64,000 nt of DNA from Desulfopila inferna (GCF_016919005.1 NZ_JAFFQE010000001.1:310001-374000); one strand, 5' to 3'. Shown: positions 7,873 through 17,745, counted from the first letter of the stretch. Notes: a model not told the origin generated them from the letters alone. Program-made: numbers and translations.

Positions 7873-9678
7873 TTATTTGGCCCACCAGGTCATCAGCAGT
7901 TGGAAATAGTTATAGTATTTAGGCAAAGTCCGTGGGTGTTCAAATTTATCGTAATAGGCCAATCTGTGCCCGCTCACATGCCAGTTGGGAACGACGTAAA
8001 AACCGTACCATAGTACTCTGTCAAGAGCCTTGGTGGCTGCTGTCAGTTCATCCTGGGTTGTTGCGTAGATGATTTTTTCGACCAGGGCGTCAACGGCTGG
8101 AGAACGTATTCCTGCAATATTACCTGATCCTGGCTTGTCGGCAGCTTCAGAATGCCAGTAGTTCTTCTGTTCATTTCCAGGGGATTGGGACTGGCTGAAA
8201 ACACTAATGATCATATCAAAGTCGAAATTCTGTACCCTTTCAGTATACAGAGCCTGATCCAGGACCCTGTAATCTGCCCTGATTCCAAGCCTGGAGAGAT
8301 TCTTTACATAGGGCGCCATTACCCGGCTGAAACTGGGCGAAACCAAGAGAATCTCAAACTCAAACGGCTGCCCCTTGTCGTTGACCAGCCCCCCATTCTC
8401 CACCTGCCAGCCGGCTTCATTGAGCAAGGCTTTGGCTCGCAGCAAATTTTCGCGACGGTCGCCCTCCTCTTCATTAACCGGCGGTTGCAGTGGAGTCGTG
8501 AAAATTCGTTCGGGGAGTTCGTCTTCAAACTCCTTCAGATATTGCAGTTCAAGCCCCTGCGGTTTATCCGTTGCGGCAAGATAGGAATTACTGAAAAAGG
8601 AATCACTTCTGGTGTACTGATTGTAAAAAAGCGATCTGTTGGTCCACTCAAAATCGAAGGCAAGAGATAATGCTTCCCGGACCCGAACATCGGCAAAAAG
8701 AGGATTTCTCAGGTTCATGACCAGCCCCTGCATCCCGGCATTATTCATGTGGGGAAACAGTTTTTTTACGATGGTGCCGTTTTCAAATTTCGGTCCGGTC
8801 ATATCGCGGGCCCACTGTTTGGCAATATTCACAAAGAGCACGTCAAATTCACCTGCCTTAAATGCCTCCACCGAGACGGTCTGATCTTTGTAGTACTTTA
8901 TGGTAATAGTATCGAAATTGTACATCCCTCGACGTACACTCTTCTCCTTTGCCCAGTAGTTGGGGTTTCTTTTGTAGACGATGGTCTTTCCCTGAACGAT
9001 CTTTTCCACGATATAGGGACCAGTACCCAGAGGCGGAACACGTAAATCTTCCTGACCGAACTCATGTTCTGAATAAAAGGCCTTGGAAAAAATTGGTATT
9101 GACAGAGCGATCAGTGGCAATTCTCTGTTTTTCTGGCTGAATATGAACTTTATGGTATGTTTATTCAGTATTTCAGCACCTTTGATATCAAAATAATAAT
9201 CTGCATAAAGGGGGTGAACTTTGTTGCTTTTCATAATGTTTAATGAAAATAGAACATCTTCAGCGGTAACTTCACTCCCATCTGAGAAGGCGGCGCCCTC
9301 ATCGAGCACCAGGGTCATGGAAAGTTTATCCTCAGCCACCTCGATATCTTCGGCAATGAGACCGTATTTAGCAAATGGTTCGTCAAGGCTCGAGATCGCA
9401 AGAGGCTCAAAGACCAGTTCCTCAAGACCAAAGGGAGTGATACCTTTAAGTGTATATGGGTTCATTTTATCAAAACCACCTATACTGTGAAGAATGAGCC
9501 GTCCACCCTTGCGGGCCTCTGCAGAGGTATACTCGAACTGTTTAAAACCTTTCTCGTATTTTAAAGTATCGTCAATCGATAGGCCATGTGCACCATAAGA
9601 GATTTGAGTGCCATGGAAAAAGAAAGAGATTATGGAGAAGAAGAATAGAATCTTCGGAAATGTAATAATTTTTATCAT
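7873..9678 (-). CDS. Periplasmic oligopeptide-type ABC transporter solute-binding protein (YejA-like)
   Basis: 601 residues, SBP family 5 (OppA/DppA fold). An N-terminal signal peptide is visible (hydrophobic 7-22, cleavage likely near 27-30, ...SYGAHG). The mature start AHGLSIDDTLKYEKGFKQFE resembles YejA, the binding protein of the YejABEF peptide transporter. Later segments NPYTLKG, VPPLGTGPYIV and YKRNPNYWAK are typical of the family. No permease or ATPase genes adjoin it, so it is an orphan here. Substrate is inferred only from family. Confidence 0.88.
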   Translation of the reverse strand: MIKIITFPKILFFFSIISFFFHGTQISYGAHGLSIDDTLKYEKGFKQFEYTSAEARKGGRLILHSIGGFDKMNPYTLKGITPFGLEELVFEPLAISSLDEPFAKYGLIAEDIEVAEDKLSMTLVLDEGAAFSDGSEVTAEDVLFSLNIMKSNKVHPLYADYYFDIKGAEILNKHTIKFIFSQKNRELPLIALSIPIFSKAFYSEHEFGQEDLRVPPLGTGPYIVEKIVQGKTIVYKRNPNYWAKEKSVRRGMYNFDTITIKYYKDQTVSVEAFKAGEFDVLFVNIAKQWARDMTGPKFENGTIVKKLFPHMNNAGMQGLVMNLRNPLFADVRVREALSLAFDFEWTNRSLFYNQYTRSDSFFSNSYLAATDKPQGLELQYLKEFEDELPERIFTTPLQPPVNEEEGDRRENLLRAKALLNEAGWQVENGGLVNDKGQPFEFEILLVSPSFSRVMAPYVKNLSRLGIRADYRVLDQALYTERVQNFDFDMIISVFSQSQSPGNEQKNYWHSEAADKPGSGNIAGIRSPAVDALVEKIIYATTQDELTAATKALDRVLWYGFYVVPNWHVSGHRLAYYDKFEHPRTLPKYYNYFQLLMTWWAK

Positions 9679-9916
9679 CCGTATTTAACCTGATTAAGAG
9701 ATAGACACTCTGGCTATATTGCCAAGGATCCTGTTTTTAGAGGTTGATTATATAATGGCAATATTACCATTAATCGGGTAAATTGTCAGCCCTTCCTGAC
9801 TCGCTTGGCTCAATATTCTGGTGAGCGCAGAGAGGTAATTCATCAATATCCGGCAACATTTTTATATACATTCAAGGTGTTGGTTAATAGCTAATGAAAC
9901 GTACTGGAGTTAACGA

Positions 9917-11203
9917 ATGGGAAAAACCATTGCACAAAAAATATTCGAGGCCCATCTCCGTGATAATCCCACCCCGGAAAATATGGTTCTCGATCTTGAT
10001 GTGGTGATGTGCCATGAAATTACCACACCCATCGCCATTATGGATCTTGTCGAAAAAGGTATGGATTCAGTCTTTGATCCCAATAAGATCAAGGCTGTAA
10101 TCGACCATGTGACACCTGCAAAGGATTCCAAGACCGCTACCCAGGGAAAGATCCTGCGTGATTGGGCAAAACGGCATAATATTAAAGATTTTTTTGATAT
10201 TGGGGCCAATGGAGTCTGCCATGCATTGTTCCCTGAGAAAGGATTTATACGTCCCGGTTACACTGCCATTATGGGAGATTCCCATACTTGTACGCATGGC
10301 GCTTTCGGAGCATTCGCCGCGGGCGTCGGCACAACCGACCTGGAAGTTGGCATCTACAAGGGCGTCTGTTCTTTCAGGAAACCGAAAACCCTCAGAATCT
10401 ACCTAACCGGCGAACTTCGAAAAGGAGTCTCTGCAAAGGATGTCATTCTGGCCATAATAAAAAAGATTACTGTAAACGGCGGCACGGACAAGGTAATCGA
10501 GTTTGTTGGACCGGTTGTCGATGCTTTCAATATGTCGCAACGGATGACACTCTGTAATATGGCGGTGGAGGCTGGTGCTACCAGCGGAATCTGCATGCCA
10601 GACAGAGTTACGGCAGAATATCTCTGGCCATCCATCAAGGATGATTACATCTCTCTTGAGGCTGCCGTCGAGGACTTCCTTAAATGGCATTCAGATGAAG
10701 ATGCCGTCTTTGAGGATACCATACATATTGATGTCAGCACCCTGGTTCCCCAGATGACTGTTCAGTTTAAACCGGACCAGGTGGTGGATATAGAATCGAT
10801 CGAAGATACAGCCGTCGACCAGGTCTATATCGGTTCCTGCACCAACGGGCGCATTGAAGATCTGCGCGAAGCCGCTCAAATACTGAAAGACAGATCTCTT
10901 GCACCCGGTGTCCGGGGAATAGTGACTCCTGCCACCCCACATATTTACAGCATGGCTCTCGATGAAGGTCTGATAAAGATTTTTATGGACGCGGGTTTCT
11001 GTGTTCTCAACCCGACATGCGGTGCCTGTCTGGGCATGAGTGCAGGTGTGTTGGCCGAGGGTGAGGTTTGTGCCTCTACCACCAATCGAAACTTCAACGG
11101 ACGTATGGGCAAAGGCGGCATGGTGCACCTGCTGAGCCCCTATTCCGCGGCTGCCGCAGCTGTAACCGGCAGGATCACCGATCCTCGCACCTTACTTGAT
11201 TGA
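9917..11203 (+). CDS. leuC: 3-isopropylmalate dehydratase large subunit (LeuC/HacA type)
   Basis: Aconitase-superfamily large subunit that, with LeuD, isomerises 2- to 3-isopropylmalate in leucine synthesis. The 428 residues fit the shorter LeuC/homoaconitase group found in archaea and many anaerobes. The three [4Fe-4S] ligands are C308 (SCTNGR), C368 and C371 (NPTCGACLG). DSHTCTHG (121-128) is also conserved. A homoaconitase-like role on related substrates cannot be excluded from sequence alone. The stop TGA at 11201 coincides with the end of a dispersed repeat that separates it from leuD. Confidence 0.92.
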   Translation: MGKTIAQKIFEAHLRDNPTPENMVLDLDVVMCHEITTPIAIMDLVEKGMDSVFDPNKIKAVIDHVTPAKDSKTATQGKILRDWAKRHNIKDFFDIGANGVCHALFPEKGFIRPGYTAIMGDSHTCTHGAFGAFAAGVGTTDLEVGIYKGVCSFRKPKTLRIYLTGELRKGVSAKDVILAIIKKITVNGGTDKVIEFVGPVVDAFNMSQRMTLCNMAVEAGATSGICMPDRVTAEYLWPSIKDDYISLEAAVEDFLKWHSDEDAVFEDTIHIDVSTLVPQMTVQFKPDQVVDIESIEDTAVDQVYIGSCTNGRIEDLREAAQILKDRSLAPGVRGIVTPATPHIYSMALDEGLIKIFMDAGFCVLNPTCGACLGMSAGVLAEGEVCASTTNRNFNGRMGKGGMVHLLSPYSAAAAAVTGRITDPRTLLD

Positions 11204-11332
11204 TAGAATATAAAAAAAAGCTTGATCCACATCGATGTAGATCGAACTTTCTTGAAGTCGGAGTTTATGCCCGTACGGGTGCTTGTCGCAGATTCCAACC
11301 CGGCAACTTCGATGATTTTTGACGAGATCATC
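11202..11332 (+). repeat. Repeat family 1, copy B, inserted between leuC and leuD
   Basis: 131 bp from GATAGAATATAAAAA to TTTTTGACGAGATCATC. The ends are imperfect inverted repeats of each other (GAT...TAAAAA against GATGATCTCGTCAAAAA). It contains the family core GTCGGAGTTTATGCCCGTAC from 11258. Its first bases overlap the TGA stop of leuC, and it ends 20 bp before the leuD ATG. This splits what is normally a tight gene pair. Confidence 0.78.
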
Positions 11333-11352
11333 TTGATTAACGAGGAATACAT

Positions 11353-11889
11353 ATGAAGACATTTGGCGGTCCAGCTCTTTTTCTGGACAGAGACGATATA
11401 AATACCGATGAGATAATACCCGCGAAATACCTCACGGAAATCACCAAAACAGCCTTAGGTCCTCATCTTCTTGAGGATCTCCTGGTAGACGATCAGGCTT
11501 TCGATAATCGATCGCAGCAGATGAATGAGGCGAAGGTCATTGTCACCCGGGCAAATTTTGGCTGCGGTTCTTCACGCGAACACGCCGTCTGGGTTTTTGA
11601 AGTGAACAATATCAACGTAATTGTTGCTGAAAGTTTTGCCCGCATATTCCGGCAGAATATGTTCAACTGCGGGATTCTTGCCATCGAGCTGCCCAAAAAG
11701 GATATAGACAGAATTCTTGCCATGACCGGCAAGGTCGAGATTCAGGTCGATCTGGAAGGGGAAACACTGCAGGCTGAATCATCCGACGCCGCCTGTGATT
11801 CGGTGACCTGCAAGTTTGAACTTAATCATTTTGACAGGGATCTGGTTGGAGCCGGCGGCTGGCTGGCCTACGCCGACCAACGTTATTAA
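11353..11889 (+). CDS. leuD: 3-isopropylmalate dehydratase small subunit
   Basis: 178 residues, the swivelling small subunit that completes the isopropylmalate isomerase active site with LeuC. It shows the family features DINTDEIIPAKYL near the N-terminus, NFGCGSSREHA in the middle and IVAESFARIFRQN. A GAGG lies just upstream of the ATG (AACGAGGAATACATATG). It follows leuC after 149 bp, nearly all of which is a dispersed repeat. Confidence 0.95.
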   Translation: MKTFGGPALFLDRDDINTDEIIPAKYLTEITKTALGPHLLEDLLVDDQAFDNRSQQMNEAKVIVTRANFGCGSSREHAVWVFEVNNINVIVAESFARIFRQNMFNCGILAIELPKKDIDRILAMTGKVEIQVDLEGETLQAESSDAACDSVTCKFELNHFDRDLVGAGGWLAYADQRY

Positions 11890-11945
11890 GTTCCCGATCT
11901 TCATTTTCTTGAGAGGTGGGTACTTTTCAAGGAGATGTCTTAAGG

Positions 11946-11994
11946 GTAAAAAATCAAGGGCAGCAGGACACTGGTGTGTGTCTGTTGCCCTTGA
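11946..11994 (-). terminator. Terminator between convergent leuD and dnaJ-like genes
   Basis: Long stem TCAAGGGCAGCAGGACAC / GTGTGTCTGTTGCCCTTGA (11954-11994), preceded on the plus strand by an A-run that becomes a T-run on the minus strand. It fits a terminator for the minus-strand dnaJ-like gene ending at 12008. It may also slow readthrough from leuD. Confidence 0.8.
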
Positions 11995-12007
11995 TGGCTA
12001 CCTGTAA

Positions 12008-12946
12008 TCACATACCGTGTTCTTTCAACTGGTTGACCAGTTCCTTTTGGGCTTCGGTCAATTCATGGGGTACGCGAATCCCTACTTTCACATAAATGTC
12101 GCCTCGATCTCCTAACGGGCCGTGAGGCAGACCGTGCCCCTTAATCCGAAGTCTGGCATCGCATGGAGTTCCGGGTGGGACTTTTACATTAAATTTTTTC
12201 CCTTCCAGGGTGGTTACTTCCACCTGTGTGCCCAGGCAGGCCTCACTGAATTGTATCTGCACCGCCATAATAAGATCGTCGCCATCACGCGAAAATATTT
12301 CATGCGGCATCACATCTACTTTTAAAAAAAGATCTCCCGGTACACCGCCCGCCGGGGCAACGCCGCCTTTACCTTTTAAACGAAGCTTTTTGCCCGCTTC
12401 TATGCCGGCCGGGACTTTTACCGAAACATTTTGAATCTCGCCGTTTTTTCTCAGGGAAATATTTTTATTTGCTCCTTTCATGATATCATCAAGAGAAACG
12501 GAGAGTTGATACACCATATCCTGGCCTTTGGCCGGCTGTGCATACCCTCCGGAACTGCGGCCCTGCATATCTTCCGCCCCCATCTTGAAGAAGGAAGAAA
12601 AAGGATTGCTTTGTGATCCTCCTCTGCCGGTATGGAAGGTAGCTCGGCCGCTCCCTCCGTCAAAGCCGAACTGTCTTAATATGTCATTGAGATCAAAGTT
12701 TCTGAAAATATCTTCTTGAGAATATCGCTTATGGAAATCGGTTGAACCATATGTGTCATATTGCTTCTTTTTTTCAGGGTCCGACAAGACCGCATATGCT
12801 TCGCTTATCTCTTTGAACTTTGATTCGGCTTCTTTGTCACCGGGGTTCTTGTCAGGATGATACTTAAGAGCGAGCTTTCGATAGGCTTTTTTAATCTCGC
12901 TTGTACCGGCATTTTTGGATACACCTAATGTTTGATAATAGTCCAT
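12008..12946 (-). CDS. DnaJ-class co-chaperone without zinc finger (CbpA/DjlA-like type II)
   Basis: 312 residues: J domain (1-70) with the HPD motif at 30-32, a G/F-rich linker (about 75-140), then two C-terminal substrate-binding beta domains ([14 protein letters not shown]... and [12 protein letters not shown]...). The CxxCxGxG zinc repeats of DnaJ are absent, as in CbpA. It would stimulate the ATPase of DnaK. It stands alone, upstream of a 450-bp non-coding stretch. Confidence 0.93.
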   Translation of the reverse strand: MDYYQTLGVSKNAGTSEIKKAYRKLALKYHPDKNPGDKEAESKFKEISEAYAVLSDPEKKKQYDTYGSTDFHKRYSQEDIFRNFDLNDILRQFGFDGGSGRATFHTGRGGSQSNPFSSFFKMGAEDMQGRSSGGYAQPAKGQDMVYQLSVSLDDIMKGANKNISLRKNGEIQNVSVKVPAGIEAGKKLRLKGKGGVAPAGGVPGDLFLKVDVMPHEIFSRDGDDLIMAVQIQFSEACLGTQVEVTTLEGKKFNVKVPPGTPCDARLRIKGHGLPHGPLGDRGDIYVKVGIRVPHELTEAQKELVNQLKEHGM

Positions 12947-13400
12947 ACCTTTTCAGATTCGTAACCATGTGGTGAAATTTTTGATGAGGAGAACAATCGC
13001 ATACTTATCGTGCTAATCTTATGGTTGCACAATATGGTCTCTTGTCCCCATCGTCAACCCCCTCTTTTAAGGTCTGTAGCAGCTTCGCGGAAGATATCTT
13101 AAGCGTATTGATGATATCGAATAAAGCCCAATCACATGTATCGCTCATTCCCCGGCCAGATACTATCTGAGCCATCCCGGACCTACGTGGCAATTATTTA
13201 AAGGAGTCCATCTAATAAAAAAACCTCCCGCCACAATGCCGCAGCATATCGGAGATGAAGCAACCACATCTCGCCGGACTGCGGCATTGGAATACTCTAT
13301 GTTTTTTCCATCGAAGCCCTAATCACACTGTTATGAACAACACCGGACATTAATAAAACCGGCAGCAAGCCTCAGCCGTGACTTTCTTTTTCAAGAACTG
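12947..13400. other. Intergenic region between dnaJ-like gene and ssb
   Basis: No convincing gene. A 62-codon minus-strand frame at 13005-13193 has no recognisable product. The notable content is the long hairpin at 13235-13288, listed separately. The promoter of the dnaJ-like gene should lie in the left part. Confidence 0.5.
13235..13288. other. Long two-tier hairpin upstream of dnaJ / downstream of ssb
   Basis: Outer arms AATGCCGCAG / CTGCGGCATT (13235-13244, 13279-13288) pair perfectly. Inner arms CGGAGATG / CATCTCGCCG pair with one bulge. T-rich sequence (TGTTTTTTCC) follows on the plus strand. It could be a terminator-like element or part of a small RNA. On the minus strand it lies about 110 bp after the ssb stop. 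Confidence 0.55.
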
Positions 13401-13838
13401 CTAAAAGGGTACGTCTTCACCTGTTCCGCCATAGCCTGGAGGGGGCTCCGGAAAAGAATCCTGGCTGGATCCATAGCTGCCGCCACCACCGGCCCCGCCG
13501 GATTCAACACCTCCTCGGGGAGAGAGCATTTTCATCTCTCTTGCAATAATTTCAGTTGTATACTTATCGTTGCCATTCTGGTCCTGCCATTTTCGGGTTT
13601 GAATTTTTCCCTCTATATAAACCTTTGAGCCTTTGTTCAGGTATTCGCCGCAGATCTCGGCGAGCTTGGCCCAAGCCACGATCCTATGCCATTCGGTTTT
13701 CTCTTGAGAGTTACCATCCCGGTCTTTAAATCTTTCGGTGGTTGCTATATTAAATGTAGCCACTTGTGTTCCCGACTGGGTATAACGGATTTCCGGATCA
13801 GCTCCTAAATTGCCTATCAGTATTGCTTTGTTTACCAT
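13401..13838 (-). CDS. ssb: Single-stranded DNA-binding protein
   Basis: 145 residues. N-terminal OB fold (1-105) opens [20 protein letters not shown] and includes [19 protein letters not shown], both diagnostic of bacterial SSB. A glycine/proline-rich linker follows, then the acidic tail GEDVPF, which recruits replication and repair proteins. Binds single-stranded DNA as a tetramer during replication and recombination. Monocistronic here, with GGAGAAAG upstream of its ATG. Confidence 0.97.
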   Translation of the reverse strand: MVNKAILIGNLGADPEIRYTQSGTQVATFNIATTERFKDRDGNSQEKTEWHRIVAWAKLAEICGEYLNKGSKVYIEGKIQTRKWQDQNGNDKYTTEIIAREMKMLSPRGGVESGGAGGGGSYGSSQDSFPEPPPGYGGTGEDVPF

Positions 13839-14086
13839 TTCTTTCTCCTGTTGGATGGCTGCGGTTTCACCTTAGTGGTTTTATGCTTGGATTTTCCTGG
13901 TTAGAGACAAGCTCGTTAAGGCGCTTATGCCGAGGGGCTATAAGCCCCGTGTATATAGGTTTGTGCTGCTGGGAGTCTGCCAATAAATTGCTCCTTCGCG
14001 AACATAACCGGGAAGCTGTGAGAGATTCCCGGGCAACCTCTCAGAAAACAGCCGCAAGTATATTACAGTTTTTCTAAAGAACAAGT

Positions 14087-15220
14087 TTAATATTTTGCTA
14101 TTGCCCTGAGAGCGGCTTCATCCAGCATGGCGGCGATTCCCCCTTTGCTGTCCGGGAGATGACCACAGACTTTATCCCATATTTCATCACTTTCCATACA
14201 GAAATAGACGCAGGTATCAACTCCTGCCTTTGCTCGCAGAAGAGTATATATATGCGTATACATTTCTTCGCGCAGAGTTCGAAAGTAACGTGATTTCCCA
14301 TCGAGCCCCGGTATGAACTCCTGATGGAAAATTCGAGAGTGATGAAATCTCCTGGTGCTGATGATTTTCAGAGTAGGGAGAAAGCGCAGGGCACCGAGGG
14401 ATATCCAGACGATGGCCTCCCTGGGAACCTTTTTGAAAAGTAGATCAATGGTTTCTGCATAACCCTCACGCCAGCCCTGGTGGTAGATTATCGGGTCGAA
14501 ATGGAAACTGAGACCATAACCCCAGCGTGCTGCACGGGCGGCGGCATCGAGCCTTTCTGCGAGAGTAGCGGAACGTATCTCCTGGGTTTTCATGATCATT
14601 GGACTGTTGAGTGACCAGGAAAGAATGGTTTTGCCCTGATGGTTGCAGTTTTCCAGAGTAGCTATAGAGCCGCTCTTGGTTTTCAACTCGAGAATACCAT
14701 TGGAATGGTGCCCGACAATCTCGATGAGTTTACTGCTTATGCCGGTAATTCTCTCAAGCGCCAGAGAGTCGGTGAACTCCCCTGTTCCGATGCGGAAAAA
14801 ACGATCAGGCTTATTTTCAAGAGCCGAATTGACCTCGTCGAAGAGCTTATCGATATTAACGAAAGCGGTTATCCAGGGCTGGTTCAGATATGCCTGGAGG
14901 ATACAGTAAACACAGTCTATGGGGCAATTCATGCCGATATTGAGAACATGATAGCCGCAGCAGCGATATTCGGAGGTTCCCGGGCAGGGTTTGAAGAAGT
15001 TTCCTTTATTTTCACAGAGAAAGAGGTGTTGTTTTCCTCTGTAAAGCTCTTCGGCAAACTCCCCGTTCAAGTTAGCAGGATTTTCGCCTGAAGGGACAAT
15101 GGTTACGGGAAGATTCGCGCGGTGCAGCATTTCCTGAGTGTACTCAAGCGAGAGTATATCTTCGCTCACATGTATATGTTTGAGATAGATTGATGGATCT
15201 ACCCAGCTTTTATTCTTCAT
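14087..15220 (-). CDS. Spore photoproduct lyase family radical SAM protein
   Basis: 377 residues. The radical SAM cluster motif is CPIDCVYC (C99, C103, C106; CX3CX2C), the SPL arrangement. GNFFKPCPGTSEYRCCGYHV and CILQAYLN are further SPL-type segments. SPL in endospore formers repairs the thymine dimer 5-thyminyl-5,6-dihydrothymine. In a non-spore-forming Gram-negative the substrate is unclear, and other DNA lesions or an unrelated reaction are possible. Its start overlaps the stop of the glycosyltransferase gene by 4 bp, so the two are co-translated. A possible stop-proximal promoter was not identified. Confidence 0.85.
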   Translation of the reverse strand: MKNKSWVDPSIYLKHIHVSEDILSLEYTQEMLHRANLPVTIVPSGENPANLNGEFAEELYRGKQHLFLCENKGNFFKPCPGTSEYRCCGYHVLNIGMNCPIDCVYCILQAYLNQPWITAFVNIDKLFDEVNSALENKPDRFFRIGTGEFTDSLALERITGISSKLIEIVGHHSNGILELKTKSGSIATLENCNHQGKTILSWSLNSPMIMKTQEIRSATLAERLDAAARAARWGYGLSFHFDPIIYHQGWREGYAETIDLLFKKVPREAIVWISLGALRFLPTLKIISTRRFHHSRIFHQEFIPGLDGKSRYFRTLREEMYTHIYTLLRAKAGVDTCVYFCMESDEIWDKVCGHLPDSKGGIAAMLDEAALRAIAKY

Positions 15221-16074
15221 GGTGTTGAAATCTCATATTTACCGGGCAGATCAAGATATTTCCGTCCTTCTTCCCAGCGTTGATGCTTGATGCAGCCGTT
15301 GCCGTAAACAGTGCACTTTTTTCGCAGTTCGTCGACGGCACGCTGATATTGGTCAACTCTCAGACTGCATTGTGTTAAAAGTTTTTCCAGGGCATAAATA
15401 CGATATTTATCCATACCCACCCTATATATGTATGAGAGCTGATCGGGTCGCCCTCCTTCTTTGACGGTTAACGGTTCTGGAACAAGAAGAAAATGATGCC
15501 TGCTGCTGACTCGCAACCAGAAATCATAATCCTCACAACAGGGCAGGTTCGCATCAAATCCTCCAAACTCTTCATATATAGCTTTTTTCATAACCACCGT
15601 GGACATACCGACTGCGCAGAGCAGCAGGCAATGATCAAAAATGTAGCCGTGCCGGGGGCTATGAATTTTTCTCTGGTTGAGATGTTGTCCTCTGCGCAGC
15701 CACTTCTCTTGTGTATGGCTGATGGAAAACTCCGGATTGCGACGCAGCAATCCCATCTGCTTGAATAGCTTGTCTCCGGCCCAGTGATCATCGGAATCAA
15801 GAAAGGCGATGAAAGAATGACTGGATAATTCCACACCCTTGTTGCGCGCTGCTGAGGGTCCATCATTGTCGGAAAAATAATATCTTATGTCATGATCCTG
15901 TGGTAATACATTAGCTTTCAATACCTCAACTACTTCCTTTGTGTTGTCATCCGAGCCATCATCAATAATGAGGATCTCACCAACAAAATCCCTCTGCCGC
16001 AAGACAGATTCAACGGCTCGCCTGAGAGCGGTAGCCCTGTTGTATGTAGGTATTATGACGGATACCGGCTCCAT
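15217..16074 (-). CDS. Family 2 glycosyltransferase
   Basis: 285 residues, GT-A fold. The N-terminus VSVIIPTYNRATALRRAVES and LIIDDGSDDNT are the nucleotide-sugar binding region. The metal-binding motif appears as FLDSDDHW, and CCEDYDFWLR matches the ED acceptor motif of GT2 enzymes. I prefer the ATG at 16074 (MEPVSV) over one four codons upstream. It overlaps the SPL-like gene by 4 bp, an unusual partner. Sugar and acceptor unknown; a cell-surface glycan role is likely but not shown. Confidence 0.87.
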   Translation of the reverse strand: MEPVSVIIPTYNRATALRRAVESVLRQRDFVGEILIIDDGSDDNTKEVVEVLKANVLPQDHDIRYYFSDNDGPSAARNKGVELSSHSFIAFLDSDDHWAGDKLFKQMGLLRRNPEFSISHTQEKWLRRGQHLNQRKIHSPRHGYIFDHCLLLCAVGMSTVVMKKAIYEEFGGFDANLPCCEDYDFWLRVSSRHHFLLVPEPLTVKEGGRPDQLSYIYRVGMDKYRIYALEKLLTQCSLRVDQYQRAVDELRKKCTVYGNGCIKHQRWEEGRKYLDLPGKYEISTP

Positions 16075-16212
16075 AAAGCGTCTCAACTATTTCCTTGATT
16101 TTTGGATTACAACTGGCTTTTTTCCTGATGAATACTGTATAGTACCCTGTTCGCCATATACTAACAGAATGAGTGTAATCATTCATTACACTATTTCATA
16201 TATTTTAAGATA

Positions 16213-17745
16213 ATGAGCACTGAAATTCTCATAAATTCGAGGAGATATGAGGTAAGAATTGCCATCGTTGAAAAAGGCACTCTTAGCGAATTTCATCTCC
16301 AGAGGCCAACTGAAAAAGGGCTCATCGGCAATATCTACAAGGGAAAGGTCGTCCGTGTTCTACCCGGCATGCAGGCAGCGTTCGTCAATATAGGTCTGGA
16401 GCGAACCGGATTTCTTTATGTCGATGATGTCTACCTTTCCCAGAATGAACTGGACAGCAGGATGCTCATCGGAGAGCATGATCCTGAAGAAAAGGTTTAT
16501 TCCTCAATCATTCCCGAGAGTGATCTGCGCCGCACCCAGGGCATGAATATAGAAGATCTTCTCAATGAAGGACAGGATATTCTGGTGCAGGTCAGCAAAG
16601 ATCCCATCGGCTCCAAGGGTGCACGATTAACCTGCCATATAACCCTCCCCGGCAGAAATCTTGTTTTCATTCCTCTCACTGAGCATATCGGTATTTCCAG
16701 AAAAATCGAAGACGAAGAGGTTCGCCGTAAACTCAAGGAACAGATAGAGAGGCTCCGCCCGGAAGGGACGGGATTCATTGTTCGTACAGTTGCCGAAAAC
16801 GCCTCAGACGAGGAGCTTGAAGCGGATATGGAATTTCTACTCCTGCTCTGGGATGAAATTCAGGATATTGCCATCGCCTCCGAAGTCCCTTCTCTGGTCT
16901 ATGAAGATTTGGATATCACACTTCGTTCGGTACGCGATCTTTTTACCCATGAAGTTGACAATCTGATAATTGATGACAGCGAAACCTACAAAAGGCTCAG
17001 GGATTTTGTAAAAACATTTGCTCCGCAACTCACTGATAAGATATCTCTTTATCAAGATGATACGCCGCTTTTCGAAGCACACGGCATCGATGCCGAGATA
17101 AACAGGGCAACAGAGAAAAAGGTATGGTTGCGTTCCGGGGGATACATTATTATAGAGAGTACCGAGGCTCTTTCCGTGATCGATGTCAATACCGGACGTT
17201 TCGTGGGCAAGAACAATCTCAACGAGACCATCTTCAAAACCAATATGGAGGCAGCGAAAGAGATTGCTTATCAATTGCGTCTGCGCAATATTGGAGGTAT
17301 CATAATCATCGATTTTATCGACATGGACAACGAGGAGCATCGCGAGGAGCTTTTTGCCCATTTCAAGGAGGCCGTCAAAAAAGACAAGAGCAGAATTAAC
17401 ATTCTCAAGCTTTCCGAGTTCGGCCTTGTGCAGATGACGCGCAAACGCAGCTCCGAGAATCTGACGCAGATGATGTGTGAGCCCTGTCATTATTGCGCTG
17501 GAGAGGGAATCCTCAAGTCAAGAAGAACAATCTGCTATGAATTATTCCGCAAGATATCCAGAAATGCCGACAGAACCGGTGGATTCTCCATAACCCTTCG
17601 TGTCCATCCCCGTATAGCGGATATGCTCAACAAGGAAGAAAAAAACACTCTTTCACAACTAGAAAAAGATACCCATAAAAAGCTGGTGGTTGTTCCTGTA
17701 AAGGATTTGCATATCGAGAAATATGACATCATCTGGCATCAATAA
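16213..17745 (+). CDS. rng: Ribonuclease G (Rng/Rne family)
   Basis: 510 residues, matching RNase G rather than the longer RNase E. An S1-like RNA-binding domain spans about 37-130 (GNIYKGKVVRVLPGMQAAFV). The DNase I-like catalytic domain has D324 (SVIDVNTG) and D367/D370 (IIDFIDMDN), the metal-binding aspartates. A zinc-link-type cysteine group, CEPCHYC (422-428), follows. Processes 16S rRNA 5' ends and degrades mRNA. The M23 gene begins 20 bp downstream and is probably co-transcribed. Confidence 0.95.
   Translation: MSTEILINSRRYEVRIAIVEKGTLSEFHLQRPTEKGLIGNIYKGKVVRVLPGMQAAFVNIGLERTGFLYVDDVYLSQNELDSRMLIGEHDPEEKVYSSIIPESDLRRTQGMNIEDLLNEGQDILVQVSKDPIGSKGARLTCHITLPGRNLVFIPLTEHIGISRKIEDEEVRRKLKEQIERLRPEGTGFIVRTVAENASDEELEADMEFLLLLWDEIQDIAIASEVPSLVYEDLDITLRSVRDLFTHEVDNLIIDDSETYKRLRDFVKTFAPQLTDKISLYQDDTPLFEAHGIDAEINRATEKKVWLRSGGYIIIESTEALSVIDVNTGRFVGKNNLNETIFKTNMEAAKEIAYQLRLRNIGGIIIIDFIDMDNEEHREELFAHFKEAVKKDKSRINILKLSEFGLVQMTRKRSSENLTQMMCEPCHYCAGEGILKSRRTICYELFRKISRNADRTGGFSITLRVHPRIADMLNKEEKNTLSQLEKDTHKKLVVVPVKDLHIEKYDIIWHQ

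Noticed and set aside
13005-13193. 62-codon minus-strand frame between the dnaJ-like gene and ssb
   Set aside because: No recognisable features and no ribosome site; treated as non-coding.
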